DNA of 64,000 bases from Stomoxys calcitrans (Eukaryota; Arthropoda; Insecta; Diptera; Muscidae), in assembly GCF_963082655.1 (NCBI RefSeq), contig NC_081552.1, positions 64,082,571-64,146,570 of the forward strand. The letters run 5' to 3'. The position numbers and the translations under genes are program-made. Numbering within the stretch: the stretch's first letter is position 1; the number at the start of each line of letters is the position of its first letter. The notes under the pieces are model-generated. The model saw only the letters and a list, made by a program, of their open reading frames with translations, was not told where the DNA came from and did no database searches. Shown here piece by piece: positions 11,561 to 24,365 of the stretch.

Positions 11561-13196
11561 ACAAGTAACAGCGTGCTAAGTTCGGCCGGGCCGAATCTTA
11601 TATACCCTCCACCATGGATCGCATTTGTCGAGTTCTTTTCCCGGCATCTCTTCTTAGGCAAAAAAGGATATAAGAAAAGAGTTGCTCTGCCATTAAAACG
11701 ATATCAAGATATGGTCCGGTTCGGACCACAATTAAATTATATGTTGGAGACCTGTGTAAAATTTCAGCCAATTCGTATAAGAATTGCGCCCATTGGGGCT
11801 CACGAAGTAAAATAGAGAGAACGATTTATATGGGATCTGTATCGGGCTATAGACCGATTCAGACCATAATAAACACGTTTGTTGATGGTCATGAGAGGAT
11901 CCATCGTACAAAATTTCAGGCATATCGGATAATAATTGCGACCCCTAGGGGTCAAGAAGTCAAGATCCCAGATCGGTTTATATGGCAGCTATATCAGGTT
12001 ATGAACCGATTTGAACCTTATTTGACACACATGTTGAAAGTAAAAATAAAATACGTCATGCAAATTTCAGCCAAATCGGATAGGAATTGCGCCCTATAGA
12101 AGCTCAGAAGTCAAATCCCCAGATCTGTTTATATAAAATCTATATCAGGTTATGGACCGATTTCAACCATACTTGGCACAGTTGTTGGATATCATAACGA
12201 AATACTTCGTGCGAAATGTCATTCAAATCGGATAAGAATTGTGCCCTCTAGAGGCTCAAGAAGTCAAGACCCAAGATCGGTTTATATGGCAGCTATATCA
12301 GGTTATGGACCAATTTAAACCATACTTGGCACAGTTGTTGGATATCATAACAAATACGTCGTGCAAAATTTCATTGCGATCAGATAAGAATTGCGCACTC
12401 TAGAGGCTCAAGAAGTCAAGACGCAACATCGGTTTATATGGCAGCTATATCAGGTTATGGACCGATTTGAACCATACTTGGCCACAGTTGTTGGATATCG
12501 TAGCAAAACACGTCATGCAAAATTTCGTTGTGATCGGATAAGAATTGCGCACTCTAGAGGCTCAAGAAGTCAAGACCCAAGATCGGTTTATATGGCAGCT
12601 ATATCAGGTTATGGACCGCTTTGAACTATACTTGGCACAGTTGTTGGATATCATAACAAAACACGTCGTGCAAAATTTCATTGTGATCAGATAAGAATTG
12701 CGCACTCTAGAGGCTCAAGAAGTCAAGACCCAAGATCGGTTTATATGGCAGCTATATCAGGTTATGGACCGCTTTGAACTATACTTGGCACAGTTGTTGG
12801 ATATCATAACAAAACACGTCGTGCAAAATTTCATTGTGATCAGATAAGAATTGCGCACTCTAGAGGCTCAAGAAGTCAAGACCCAAGATCGGTTTATATG
12901 GCAGCTATATCAAAACATGGACCGATACGGCCCATTTACAATACCAACCGACCTACACTGATAAGAAGTATTTGTGCAAAATTTCAAGCGGCTAGCTTTA
13001 CTCCTTCGAAAGTTAGCGTGCTTTCGACAGACAGACGGACGGACGGACAGACGGACGGACATGGCTAGATCGACATAAAATGTCACGACGATCAGGAATA
13101 TATATACTTTATGGGGTCTCAGACGAATATTTCGAGTAGTTACAAACAGAATGACGAAATTAGTATACCCCCCATCTTATGGTGGAGGGTATAAAA
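11561..13196 (-). mobile_element. Family A element, complete, reversed
   Basis: Starts ACAAGTAACAGCGTGCTAAG with the TTCGGCCGGGCCGAA palindrome and ends GGTGGAGGGTATAAAAA. Phase points of consecutive central units at 12581, 12734 and 12887 give exactly 153 bp. Two neighbouring units (12581 and 12734) look almost identical, suggesting recent local amplification. The right end abuts the 3' untranslated end of the LINE at 13205 onward. Confidence 0.85.
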
Positions 13197-13204
13197 AACA
13201 AAAG

Positions 13205-13377
13205 TGAATTTATCAATTAAAGAGGAATTAATAGACTTAGTTGATCCGAAAAAAAAGAAATTAAGGTAAGTATAGAAGAATAAAAATAAATATATAAATG
13301 AGTCTTAACATTCATCAACTTAATGCAGTAAAATGTTTCCAAAGTCTGGTTGTAAATGTTGCCGAGTTACTGAGTAA
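13205..13377 (-). other. Presumed LINE 3' untranslated region
   Basis: AT-rich sequence directly downstream, on the minus strand, of the ORF2 stop at 13378-13380, with several A-runs on the plus strand. I infer it is the 3' UTR of the LINE; the exact 3' end and tail are not defined because a family A element adjoins it. Confidence 0.45.
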
Positions 13378-15385
13378 TTACAGAGCGTTATGAAGAGAAT
13401 TCCAGAGACGTACAGCGAATATGAACATATGCCATTCAGAAACAAGCCTCCGATACATTTTGGGAATGATTCTTTTACCTCTAGTAGATCTGGCGAAATC
13501 AATAAATCCATACAGATATTGTGGTGCCTGCGTGTAGATCAGTTTATGCAGGAAAGTAAGCGATCTTAGGAACAACAAGTGCTGTAAGCAGACGCCTTCC
13601 AATGATAAAGAGTACTCAGAGATGGAATCACGCCGTCTCAAGCCAAATACATAACGAGTAACGCTATTAAAAAAGGTGTTTTGCTTACGTCTACTTACTG
13701 AGTCGCAATTAGCAAACAACTCACAGCCGTAGAGAATGCCAGGAACAAGATAAGTCTTTGCCAAGAGAGACCTAACCCGCAGCGGAGTAACCGACTGAGT
13801 GGCCCAGAGAGCACGCAATTTCGAATATCCCTGACCAACGACAGAGTCAATATGATTACTCAAAGTCAGAGTGCTGTTAATAACAACGCCCAAGTTCTTT
13901 GCATGAGGAACGATTTCCAATCTAGAGTCGTTAATGAATATACCGACATCACATGAAAAACGAGACAGCCTGTTTCTGATAACCACACACTTGGACTTTA
14001 CAGGGTTGAGACACAGGCCATTGGCTTTCGCCCACGTACTGACTCTGCAATCTTATCCCTCGGACTGCCGATATATATTTGTACATCGTCAGCGTACATA
14101 TGTACCTCACAATAAGACAATTGACCCGCCAAGTCGTTACTGTACAATGAAAAGAGAAGAGGACCCAGAATTGATCCCTGAGGAACACCTTTTGAAACAA
14201 GCAGAGGTGCCGATAGAGAAGACTTACAACTGACGGACTGAGTGCGGTGTGACAGGTACGACAAAATAAGACGAACGGACGTAGAAGAAAAATTGTAAAG
14301 ATGTCTCATCTTATCACATAACAAGGAATGATCCACAGTGTCAAATGTCTTAGAATGGTCAAGAATAACAAGGAAATTTATCTTGTCATTCTCCAAATTG
14401 ACCCTGATCCTCTCAGTGACCTCTGCCAAGGCAGTTACGCAGCTGTGGTTAGGTCGAAAACCGGACTGTCTTACATGTAACAAAGAGTTCTCGTTGACAA
14501 AAGACGACATTTGCAAATACAACAATTTCTCAAAGACCTTTAACAAGTAACAAAGAATCGCAATTGGTCTATATTCCCTGAAATTTTTAGGCAGTGGGAT
14601 GACTTTGGCATGTTTCCACGCTAATGGAAAGTAACTCGTGGTAAAAATCCTATTGAAAACATAGGTTACATGAGGAATAATAAGGGGGAGCAAGAGTCTT
14701 ACAAATCCAGGATCAATGCCATCAGATCCGACAGCGTTAGACTTTACAGTCGCGACGCACTCAAGGACATCGGTGGGACCAACACAGCTGAAGCCAAAAC
14801 CAGAGTCGTCATCGAGGGAGGGGGAGACATTGAAGCCATAGAAATTGGGATCAACTGGGATCTGTGGGACATTAACAAAAGCATCGTTAAGCCCATTGAT
14901 GTCCAAGTTTGTTGAACATCTATTAGTATCTTTCCCAATTCCTATGTCTCGAATAACCTTCCACGTTCTCTTGGAGCCTATTGCAGAAGTAAAGCGTCTG
15001 TAATACTAGTCTTTCTTCGCTATCTTAATCAACTTATTGACATGGTCTCTTGCTGAGCGAAAGGCATCATGTAACTTAGGCGTCCTGAAACGTCTCCACC
15101 TGCGATGCGACATATTCCTGACGTGAATAGCCGTACGAATATCCCGGGAGAACCACGGTTTCGATCTGGAGGACACTTCTCTAGTCTTGAGTGGAACCGT
15201 AAGTTCCTGTAGGTCACGGATATTTCTCTGTAGAAAGTCAGTTTGTTCATCGATAGTTTCCATACGAAATATCAGATCCCAGTCGATGAGCACAGCACTC
15301 GAAAGCAAATAATCATGGTCGAGACGGGTAAAGTCTCTATATGAATAAGTTTCCCCAGTCCTGGTGAGCGCAAATTCATAACATA
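13378..15385 (-). pseudogene. CR1/Jockey-like LINE ORF2, reverse transcriptase half
   Basis: Minus-strand frames give, in order, the post-endonuclease region (YEFALTRTGETY from about 15380), an in-frame TAG at 15006-15008, then the RT domain: GFRPNHSC, LDHSKTFDTVDH, SKGVPQGSILGPLLFSLYSN and the catalytic YADD block at about 14083-14100. After IAESV the frame is broken by a small deletion and shift, and the C-terminal part continues from 13986 to a stop at 13378. The catalytic aspartates are kept, but the stop and the frameshift make the copy inactive. It continues upstream at 17074 after subtracting a family B element. Clade is my best guess; CR1-like or Jockey-like cannot be separated by eye. 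Confidence 0.85.
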
Positions 15386-17073
15386 ACAAGTAAAAAGGCG
15401 TTAAGTTCGGCCGGGCCGAACTTTGGATACCCACCACCTCGGGTATATATATAAACCACATTTCGTCAAATCTGGGGAAAAATGCATACCTTATGACCCC
15501 TAGCAGCTATATAGGAATATGTTCCGATTTGGACCAAATACTAATAAATACAAGTCATTGTTCATCTGTCTAAAACAAAATTTTGCTCTTTTTAGTAGCT
15601 ATATCTAAAAATAAACCGCTCTGAACCATAAACGACACGGACGTCGAAAAGCCTAGCATACGTCACAGTGTCAAATTTTAGTGAAATCGGATTATAAAAG
15701 CGCCTTTTATTGGGCCAAGGCTTTTCATCGAGATATCGGTCTGGACCGATTTCGACCAAGTTGCAGATACATGTCGAAGAGCCTAACACAACTCACTGTC
15801 CCAAATTTCGGCGAAATCGGACAATAAATGCGCCTTTTATGGCCACAAAACCTTAAATCAAGAGATCGGTCTATATTGCAGCTATATCCAAATCTGGACC
15901 GATCTGAGCCAAATTGAAAAATAATATCGAAAGTTTTATCACAACTCACTGTCCCAAATTTCGGCGACATCGGATAATAAATACGCCTTTTATGGGCTCA
16001 AAACTTAAATCGAGAGATCGGTCTATATGGCAGCTATATCCGAATCTGAACCGATCTGAGCTAAATTGACAATGGATGTCGAAGGGTCTAAGACAACTCA
16101 CTGTCCCAAATTTCAGCAAAATCGGACAATAAATCTGGCTTTTATGGGTCTTAGACCCTAAATCGGAGGATCGGTCTATATGGCAGCTATATCCAAAACT
16201 GGACCGATCTGGGCCAAACTGGCGAAGGATATCGAAGGTCCTAAGACAACTCACTGTCCCAAATTTCAGCAAAATCGGATAATAAATGTGGCTTTTATGG
16301 GCCAAAGACCCTAAATCGGACGATCGGTCTATATGGCAGCTATATCCAAAACTGGACCGATCTGGGCCAAACTAGCGAAGGATGTCGAAGGGCCTAAGAC
16401 AACTCACTGTCCAAAATTTCAGCAAAATCTGATAATAAATGTGGCTTTTATGGGCCAAAGACCCTAAATCGGAGGATCGGTCTATATGGCAGCTATATCC
16501 AAAACTGGACCGATCTGGGCCAAATTGGCAAAGGATGTCGAAGGGCCTGAGACAACTCACTGTCCGAAATTTCAGCAAAATCGGATAATAAATGTGGCTT
16601 TTATTGGCCAAAGACCCTAAATCGGAGGATCGGTCTATATGGCAGCTTTATCCAAAACTGGACCGATCTGAGCCAAATTGGCGAAGGATTTCGAAGGGCC
16701 TAAGACAACTCACTGTCCGAAATTTCAGCAAAATCGGATAATAAATGTGGCTTTTATGGGCCTAAGACCCTAAATCGGCGGATCGGTCTATATGGGGGCT
16801 ATATCTAGATATAGTCCGATTTTGCCCATCTTCGAACTTAACCTGCTTATGGACAAAAAAAGAATATGTGCAAAGTTTCAGCTTAATATCTCAATTTTTG
16901 AAGACTGTAGCTTGATTTCAACAGACAGACGGACGGACATGTCTAGATCGTCTTAGATTTTTACGCTGATCAAGAATTTATATACTTTTTAGGGTCGGAA
17001 ATGGATATTTCGATGTGTTGCAAACGGAATGACAAAATGAATATACCCCCATCCTTCGGTGGTGGGTATAAAA
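15386..17073 (-). mobile_element. Family B DINE-like element, complete, inserted in LINE ORF2
   Basis: About 1.69 kb. Starts ACAAGTAAAAAGGCGTTAAG with the TTCGGCCGGGCCGAA palindrome and GATACCCACCACC, and ends GGTGGTGGGTATAAAAA. Central units start (GATCGGTCTATATGG) at 16169, 16322, 16475 and 16628, exactly 153 bp apart. The reversed core and (GACG)n lie at about 16920-16990. The left and right LINE flanks join in frame when the element is removed at a TT (AA on plus) site. Confidence 0.9.
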
Positions 17074-17726
17074 AGATCAAGTCATGGTTCGAAAAACATG
17101 AGGCTGACCGTTGGTCGTATAGGAGGACTTTCGAAGTGTCACTAACAAAGTACAGATCGAGAAGCGTGCTGGAGGATGCGGAAAAATGCGTGGGTATTGT
17201 TGAATTGACAGACAAAAGCCCCAAGGAAGACATTTCAAACATCAAGCCCGTGTCCTGTAAAACGTTAGAGTTTAAGTCCCCAGCAACCACAATGTCTGAG
17301 TAAGCAAAAGATAGAGGTTCAAGGACAGAGAAAAAATCTCGCGTATCCGTACGGAGCTTGGTATCGGCAGCAGACACCTCAACAAAAACATACTCAATTG
17401 GGCCACCTGGGTTAGACTTTGTACATAACTGAGTATTCAGGTAGTTTCTCACATACAGAGTGGTGCCGCCCCCACGACGTAAACTATCAGCTCTATGCAC
17501 GCTATATCCTGAAAGATCAATAAACGCATTAAGTGTTGATTGATTCAGCCACGTCTCCGATACACACTATATCAATATCAGAGTTCTCAAAAATCATCTT
17601 GAATTCGTCAAGCTTGTTATTCAGGCTTTGGGAATTAATATGACAGATATTTAATCCCTTATGTTGTCTAGACAATATCCTGATCATATTCGCCGTTGTA
17701 TCTCTAGCATTAGTTGTAGCAGTCAT
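17074..17726 (-). pseudogene. CR1/Jockey-like LINE ORF2, endonuclease half
   Basis: ORF2 probably starts with the ATG at 17724-17726 (MTATTNARDTT). The minus strand gives an apurinic-like endonuclease: ICHINSQSLNNKLDEF, SETWLNQS, a GGGTTLYVRN block, VVAGDLNSN, TLLDLYFVSD and finally SNHDLI at the insertion point. A single-base loss at about 17567 shifts the frame just before SETW; from about 17565 the other frame is open to the family B insertion. Confidence 0.85.
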
Positions 17727-17739
17727 ATTAAAAGAAGTA

Positions 17740-19063
17740 ACAAGTAAAAACGTGCTAAGTTCGGCCGGGCCGAATCTTATATACCCTCCACCATGGATCG
17801 CATTTGTCGAGTTCTTTTCCTGGCATCTCTTCTTAGGCAAAAAAGGATATAAGAAAAGAGTTGCTCTGCCATTAAAACGATATCAAGATATGGTCCGGTT
17901 CGGACCACAATTAAATTATATGTTGGAGACCTGTGTAAAATTTCAGCCAATTCGTATAAGAATTGCGCCCATTGGGGCTCACGAAGTAAAATAGAGAGAA
18001 CGATTTATATGGGATCTGTATCGGGTTATAAACAGATTCAGACCATAATAAACACGTTTGTTGATGGTCAGGAGAGGATCCGTCGTACAAAATTTCAGGC
18101 ATATCGGATAATAATTGCGACCTCTAGGGGTCAAGAAGTCAAGATCCCAGATCGGTTTATATGACAGCTATATCAGGTTATGAACCGATTTGAACCTTAT
18201 TTGACACAGTTGTTGAAAGTAAAAACAAAATACGTCATGCAAAATTTCAGCCAAATCGGATAGGAATTGCGCCCTCTAGAAGCTCAAGAAGTCAAATCCC
18301 CAGATCTGTTTATATGACAGCTATATCAGGTTATGGACCGATTTGAACCATACTTGGCACAGTTGTTGGGTATAATAACAAAACACGTAGTGCAAAATTT
18401 CATTGTGATCAGATAAGAATTGCGCACTCTAGAGGCTCAAGAAGTCAAGACGCAACATCGATTAATATGGCAGCTATATCAGGTTATGGACCGATTTGAA
18501 CTATACTTCACGCAGTTGTTGGATATCATAACAAAACACGTCGTGCAAAATTTCATTGTGATCGGATAAGAATTGCGCACTCTAGAGGCTCAAGAAGTCA
18601 TGACCCAAGATCGGTTTATATGGCAGCTATATCAGGTTATGGACCGATTTGAACCATACTTGGCACAGTTGTTGGATATCATAACAAAACACGTCGTGCA
18701 AAATTTAATTGTGATCAGATAAGAATTGCGCACTCTAGAGGCTCAAGAAGTCAAGACCCAAGATCGGTTTATATGGCAGCTATATCAAAACATGGACCGA
18801 TATGGCCCATTTACAATACCAACCGACCTACACTGATAAGAAGTATTTGTGCAAAATTTCAAGCGGCTAGCTTTACTCCTTCGAAAGTTAGCGTGCTTTC
18901 GACAGACAGACGGACGGACGGACGGACATGGCTAGATCGACATAAAATGTCACGATGATCAAGAATATATATACTTTATGGGGTCTCAGACGAATATTTC
19001 GAGTAGTTACAAACAGAATGACGAAATTAGTATACCCCCCATCTTATGGTGGAGGGTATAAAA
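17740..19063 (-). mobile_element. Family A element, complete, reversed, inserted in the LINE
   Basis: ACAAGTAAAAACGTGCTAAG with palindrome at the left, 153-bp units, reversed core, and GGTGGAGGGTATAAAAA at the right. It lies 13 bp upstream of the presumed ORF2 start of the LINE. The right flank is not LINE but the body of a second A element that lacks its own terminus. Confidence 0.85.
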
Positions 19064-20217
19064 AGGATATAAGAAAAGATTTGCTCTGCTATTAGAGCGA
19101 TATCAAGATATGGTCCGGTTTGGACCACAATTAAATTATATGTTGGAGACCTGTGTAAAATGTCCGCCAATTCGAATAAGAATTGCGCTCTTTGTGAGCT
19201 CAAGAAGTAAAATAGAGAGATCGATTTATATGGGAGCTGTATCGGCCTATAGACCAATTCAGACCATAATAAACACGTATGTTAATGGTCATGAGAGAAT
19301 CCGTCGTACAAAATTTCAAGCAAATCCGATAATAATTGCGACCTCTAGAGCCTCAAGAAGTCAAGACCCCGGTCCGGTTTATATGGCAGCTATATCAGGT
19401 TATGAACCGACTAGTACTTTATTTGACATAGTTGTTAAAAGTAACAATAAAAAACGTCTTGCGAAATTTCAGCCAAATCGGATAGAAATTGAGCCCTCAT
19501 ATTTGCCACAGTTGTTGGATATCATAGCAAAATACTACGTGCCAAAATTCATTCAAATTGGATACGAATTGCGCCCTCTAGAGGCTCAAGAAGTCAAGAC
19601 CCAAGATCGGTTTATATGGCAGCTATATAAGGTTATGGACCGATTTTAACCATACTTAGCACAGTTGTTGGATATCGTAACAAAACACGTCGTGCACAAT
19701 TTCATTCCAATCGGATAAGAATTGCGCACTCTAGAGGCTCAAGAAGTCAAGACCCAAGATCGGTTTATATGGCAGCTATATCAGGTTATAGACCGATTTG
19801 AACCATACTTGGCACAGTTGTTGGATATCATAACGAAACACGTCGTGCAAAATTTCATTCCAATCTGATAAGAACTGCGCACTCTAGAGGCTCAATAATT
19901 CAAGACCCAAGATCGGTTAATATGGCAGCTATATCAAAACATGGACCGATATGGCCCATTTACAATACCAACCGACCTACACTAATAAGAAGTATTTGTG
20001 CAAAATTTCAAGCGGCTAGCTTTACTCCTTCGGAAGTTAGCGTGCATTCGACAGACAGACGGACGGACAGACGGACGGACATGGCTAGATCGGCATAAAA
20101 TTTCACGACGATCAAGAATATATATACTTTATGGGGTCTCAGACGAATATTTCGAGTAGTTACAATCAGAATGACGAAATTAGTATACCCCCCCATCTTA
20201 TGGTGGAGGGTATAAAA
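19064..20217 (-). mobile_element. Family A element lacking its terminal ~100 bp
   Basis: Begins abruptly at GGATATAAGAAAAGATTTGC, which in complete copies follows the A-run about 100 bp from the palindromic end, then runs normally to GGTGGAGGGTATAAAAA. A deletion between two direct ~100-bp terminal copies after self-insertion would produce exactly this arrangement. Confidence 0.8.
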
Positions 20218-20745
20218 AGATTTAATTAAATCCTCAGCAACTCGGAAGATGATAAATATTATGGGTGAAGATAAATTAATTTTGATGAATGATAAGATAC
20301 TATAATAAAAATATAAGAAATGCATGGCAAAAGAACTAAATATAGGATAACATAAATGATATGAGATTAGTTGTGGTTTATGAGATGATGTTAGTTGTAG
20401 GATTTTATGTGTGGTTAGTATGACGAAACCCATTTAAAGCATCAGAATTTCAATGCATACCGGAACGTCGCTGGGATTACGCTTCACATACACTAGTCCA
20501 TTGAAAGTGTAAGCTGAGTGTAAAAGTTTCTTTCTTTTTAGGGAGAGGGCATCTTGTAAGATTCTATAATTTGAATTCGAAATGTTTTCATTTATATAGA
20601 ACTGACATGTTGAGTCAAATCCAATCAGGTTGAGAGATAAGGTGGTATTGATTCTCTTCCGATATTTAGATAGTCCTTTCAAAAGGAAGTTTTTGTCATA
20701 CGGAGACATCAATGTAGCATCCATCCGGTGATTTTCTTTCTTTAG
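20218..20745 (-). pseudogene. LINE ORF1 C-terminal fragment and ORF1-ORF2 spacer
   Basis: The minus-strand frame 20724-20434 encodes 96 residues ending in a block (LLHSAYTFNGLVYVKRN then SDVPVCIE) that I associate with the C-terminal region of LINE ORF1 proteins. It lies in the same orientation and in the expected position upstream of ORF2 at 17726, with the spacer at 20218-20433. The N-terminal part is absent; an RTE fragment lies beyond. The family match is by pattern and moderately sure. Confidence 0.6.
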
Positions 20746-20829
20746 TGTTGTTTCTGTTTCTTAGCCGGTGTATAGATTTGAGTTTTGGAATCGGAATATT
20801 ACAGCTTGTGCAGATTTTTGTGAAAATGT

Positions 20830-21060
20830 TGTTTAGGTTTTCATTTGCATTGAAAGGGATTCCATTTTAATAGTCGTATTCCCCCTAGACGCTTGTGGAA
20901 AATATCCTTGGTCTGCACGACCTTGTCTCCTATTGGGGCATGGGCACAAATAAGGCAGATATTTAAGATTTATGCGGATATTGGCTAGCCTTTCTTTCAT
21001 CGGAGTAAATTTGGAGACTAAATGTTCTAGTCTCCGACTAGCCAATAATCCACAGCCAAA
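20830..21060 (-). pseudogene. RTE-clade endonuclease fragment
   Basis: The minus strand reads RRLEHLVSKFTPMKERLANIRINLKY, the segment before the APTEEK-type motif of RTE endonucleases; a frameshift follows, after which the downstream codons only make sense in another frame. Short and dead. It is not contiguous with the RTE copy at 2475-5282. Confidence 0.6.
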
Positions 21061-21763
21061 TGCATTCCTCTGTTATAGATGCTATATGTTAGGTTATGTT
21101 GAAAAGAAGGTGCGGATATTAATCCGCAATCATGCCACTATGGACATTCAATTAAGGCAGTAATCGGCTTAGGCAGTTATAGCATAGTTCGTTACAGTTT
21201 GGTGTTGTTGTGACACCCTCACTAATACATCGCACTTCCTGTGGGGTTATATTTGCCTAGTACTTTTACATTACATCCGCCAGTGCGTATACTGCACCTT
21301 CTCTTTAAGAGCATTCCACTATCCAAATCAAAAGGCAAATTGGTTGGTTTAAGGAAATAATGCGAACCGTGGCTAAAGCCATAGGATAGGGAAATCTATA
21401 AGGCTGAGTTAAATGAGCGAGTGGCTCAGAGCAAAATATTTGTGGCCACTAAGCCTCGGATGATAAGAGAGTATGAAGAATGTCTAGAGATGAAACACTA
21501 GATACACTTTTCACGGTAATCTCTCACCAAGAACAACGTGGTGACATAGTATTAATTCTTATTCGGTGATTGTACAGGAAATTTTAGCTGAGTTAAGAAT
21601 TCTTTAGGCGATCAAAAGTTTTGACTGCTTGTAAGACCTGACAGTGTATCAACGATCGATCTACAAGCGGATTTTAGCTGCTTAAAAAAGTTAAATCCCA
21701 TTTACTTTTTTGCAAGCACTATATCCAACGTGGTTAATTGTATCAAAACCACCACTGTGGTAC
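21061..21763. other. Unrecognised sequence
   Basis: About 700 bp, no recognised protein or repeat family. Confidence 0.3.
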
Positions 21764-23230
21764 AAGGTATTATGACTTTATGCATTTGTTTGCAACGCTT
21801 AGAAGATGAAGAATCTGCTTCGAATCACTTCCCGATTCGATTTAGCTATGTCCGTCTATCTATCTGTCCATGTCTTCTTGTGATCAAGTTACAGGTGCAT
21901 TTATTGTCCGATTGTCATGAAATTTTCCACAAGTCTCTTTTTTGGCCCAAGGAAGGACGCTATTGATTTTGAAAATCGGTTCAGATTTAGATATAACTAA
22001 TATATATATATCTTTCATCCGATATGGACTTTTAAGTCTATAAAAGCCGCAATTTTAGTCTGATCGTTACAAAATTGTGCATGAGGTGTTTTCTTTGACG
22101 TCCTCATATGTGTGTAAAATTTCGTCGAAACCGGTCCAGATTTAGATATAGCTCCATATATAATCTGATCCGATATGGAATTTTATGGCTTTAGCAGCCA
22201 CAATTTTACAAAATTTTGTATGAAGTGTTTTCTTCAAAGTCTCAATAAGAGTGCAAAATTTCATAAAAATCGGTTCAGGTTTAGATATAACACTCATATA
22301 TATATTTTATCTGATATGGCCTTTTAGCTCAGTAGTAGTCACAATTTTGGTCCTATTTTTACAAAATTTGGCATGAGGTGCTTTTTTGACGTCTTCATAA
22401 GTGCGCAAGATTTCATAAAAATCGAATAAGATTTAGATATACCTCCCATATATAACTTTCATCCGATTTGGATTTTTAAGGCTGTAGAAATCACACTTTT
22501 GGTCCTTTTTCTACAAATTTAGCGTGATGTGTTTTATTCAAAGTTCCAACGTGAGAATACAATTTCATAAAAATCCGTCCAGATTTAGATGTATCTCCAA
22601 TGTATATATTTTATCCGATATGGTCTTTTAAGGATGTAGAAGCCACAATTTTAGTCCGAACAATATTTAGTACTAGTGCAAGATTTCATAAAATTCGGTT
22701 TTGATTTAGATATAGGTCCCAGATATATCTTTCATCCGAAATAGAATTTAGCCTGTAGAAGCTACAATTTTCATCCGATTTTGCATGAGACGTTTTATTT
22801 GACGTTCCAATACGTGGGCAAAATTTCATTGAAATCGGTCCTGATTTAGATATAGCTACCATATAAATATTTCATCCAAAATGGACTTTTGAGGCAGTAA
22901 AAGGGATAATTTTGATTACATCTCTACAATATTGGGTGTGAGATATTCTATTTGACGTCCAAGTATGTGCCATAAAAATTGGCACAGGTTTCGATATAAC
23001 TCTCATATAATTTTTTATCCGATATGGCCTTTTAAGGATATGGAAATCCAAATTTGTTGTCCTATCGTGGGAAATCTTACATGGTTCTATTTGATATTTC
23101 AATAGGTATCCAAATGAGAGTTTGACTAGATTTGGAGATAAGTTCTTTATATAAAAAGAAGTACGTACACTTGGTGGTGTAGGGTATTATATAATCGGCT
23201 CCGCCCGACTTTTGCCTTTCCTTACTGGTT
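21764..23230 (+). mobile_element. Family C DINE-like element, complete
   Basis: Starts at AAGGTATTATGACTTTATGC, has CGATTTAGCTATGTCCGTC in place of a long (GTCY)n, then five to seven units with 'CAGATTTAGATATA..CTCCCATATAT' spaced irregularly at about 140-160 bp, and ends GGTGGTGTAGGGTATTATAT followed by CGGCTCCGCCCGACTTTTGC and CTTTCCTTACTGG. Start and end carry inverse GGTATTAT / GGGTATTAT-type blocks. No coding potential. The tract before the end is a weaker counterpart of the GC-rich palindrome in A and B. Confidence 0.7.
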
Positions 23231-24005
23231 TCCCTTGTTGACGGTTTATAAGAATATTCAAATATACTCGCTCATAAAATTAAAATTGGCAGCTTAGCAC
23301 ACTTGAGAATTAATTTCTAACCATATGGTAATGAAGATGTTCTTACAACACAGCCAACAAATCCTCTCGTTCACCTGTATGGAGCATATTCCTGTTTATT
23401 GAATATAATAGGTCTCTTTATTATTCAACGAATTTTTAATGTAAGCATAACAAGCAATACCACATATTCGTATATACCTCTCCTATACGAGCACATTATG
23501 CATATTTATCCATTCATCCACAAAGGAAGTGGAGCGACTTCAAACAAAAACTGCCTATTTGATCTTCTTAAAGTAATACTCTCATCATCTGCAGGCTTTT
23601 AATATGCCAATAAAAGTCAATATGATGAGTTTAGGCCTATTTTGCTTACCTACGTCTCACGTCAATATATACTCATCATTAATATCAATTTACATAAGCC
23701 CTTGTATTCAGATAATTCAAATTCCCTACCCACCAGTGTTTATATTTTCCATACAAGACTGGTTTAACCAAAGCATATTGTTTTCCAACAAATTCTTTGG
23801 TGGCAGCCTTCAATGAGGCAGACATTTATATTGGAATTTGTATTATTCCTTTTACCTTTCACTCGGTGTCTACTTTGGTTACTATGACAGAACGTTTGTT
23901 TTTATTCAATTTCCCTACAATGTTTTTATTTTCCATTCCACTTGATGGGATTTAAAAGAGAATATCATTAATCATGAGGGGTTTTTTGTACCGCTATAGT
24001 ATTGT
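23231..24005. other. Unrecognised AT-rich region
   Basis: Short open frames at 23399-23602 and 23604-23816 have no recognised domain. Nothing else seen. Confidence 0.3.
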
Positions 24006-24365
24006 TTTTATAATCTCCACCATAGGGTGGAGGTATACTAATATCGTCATTCCATTTGTAACACATCGAGATATTGGTTAAGATCCCATAAAGTATATAT
24101 ATTCTTGATCGCCATTACATTTTAAGTCGATCTAGTTATGTCCATCCGTCTGTCTGCCTGCCTGTTTGTGGAAAGCACGCTAACTTTCGAAGGAGTAAAG
24201 TAAGGCGCCTGAAATTTTGCAAATATACTTATTATTAGTGACGGTCAGTTGAGTTGTGAACGGGTCATATCGGCCCCAATTTATGGTTCTCATATAATTC
24301 GATCGTTCCAATATATTTCTTGAGCCTCTAGAGAGCGAAATTCTTATCAGATTTGGCTGAAACAG
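24006..24365 (+). mobile_element. Diverged family A head, truncated
   Basis: TTTTTATAATCTCCACCATA, core at about 24093, a degraded (GTCY)n at about 24140, then a partial A body that stops near 24365. An older copy than the neighbouring A elements. Confidence 0.6.

Noticed and set aside
11561..13196. 51-residue repeat open frames as a real repetitive protein family
   Set aside because: They arise from a 153-bp non-coding unit, appear on whichever strand the element lies, lack consistent starts and stops, and sit inside mobile elements.
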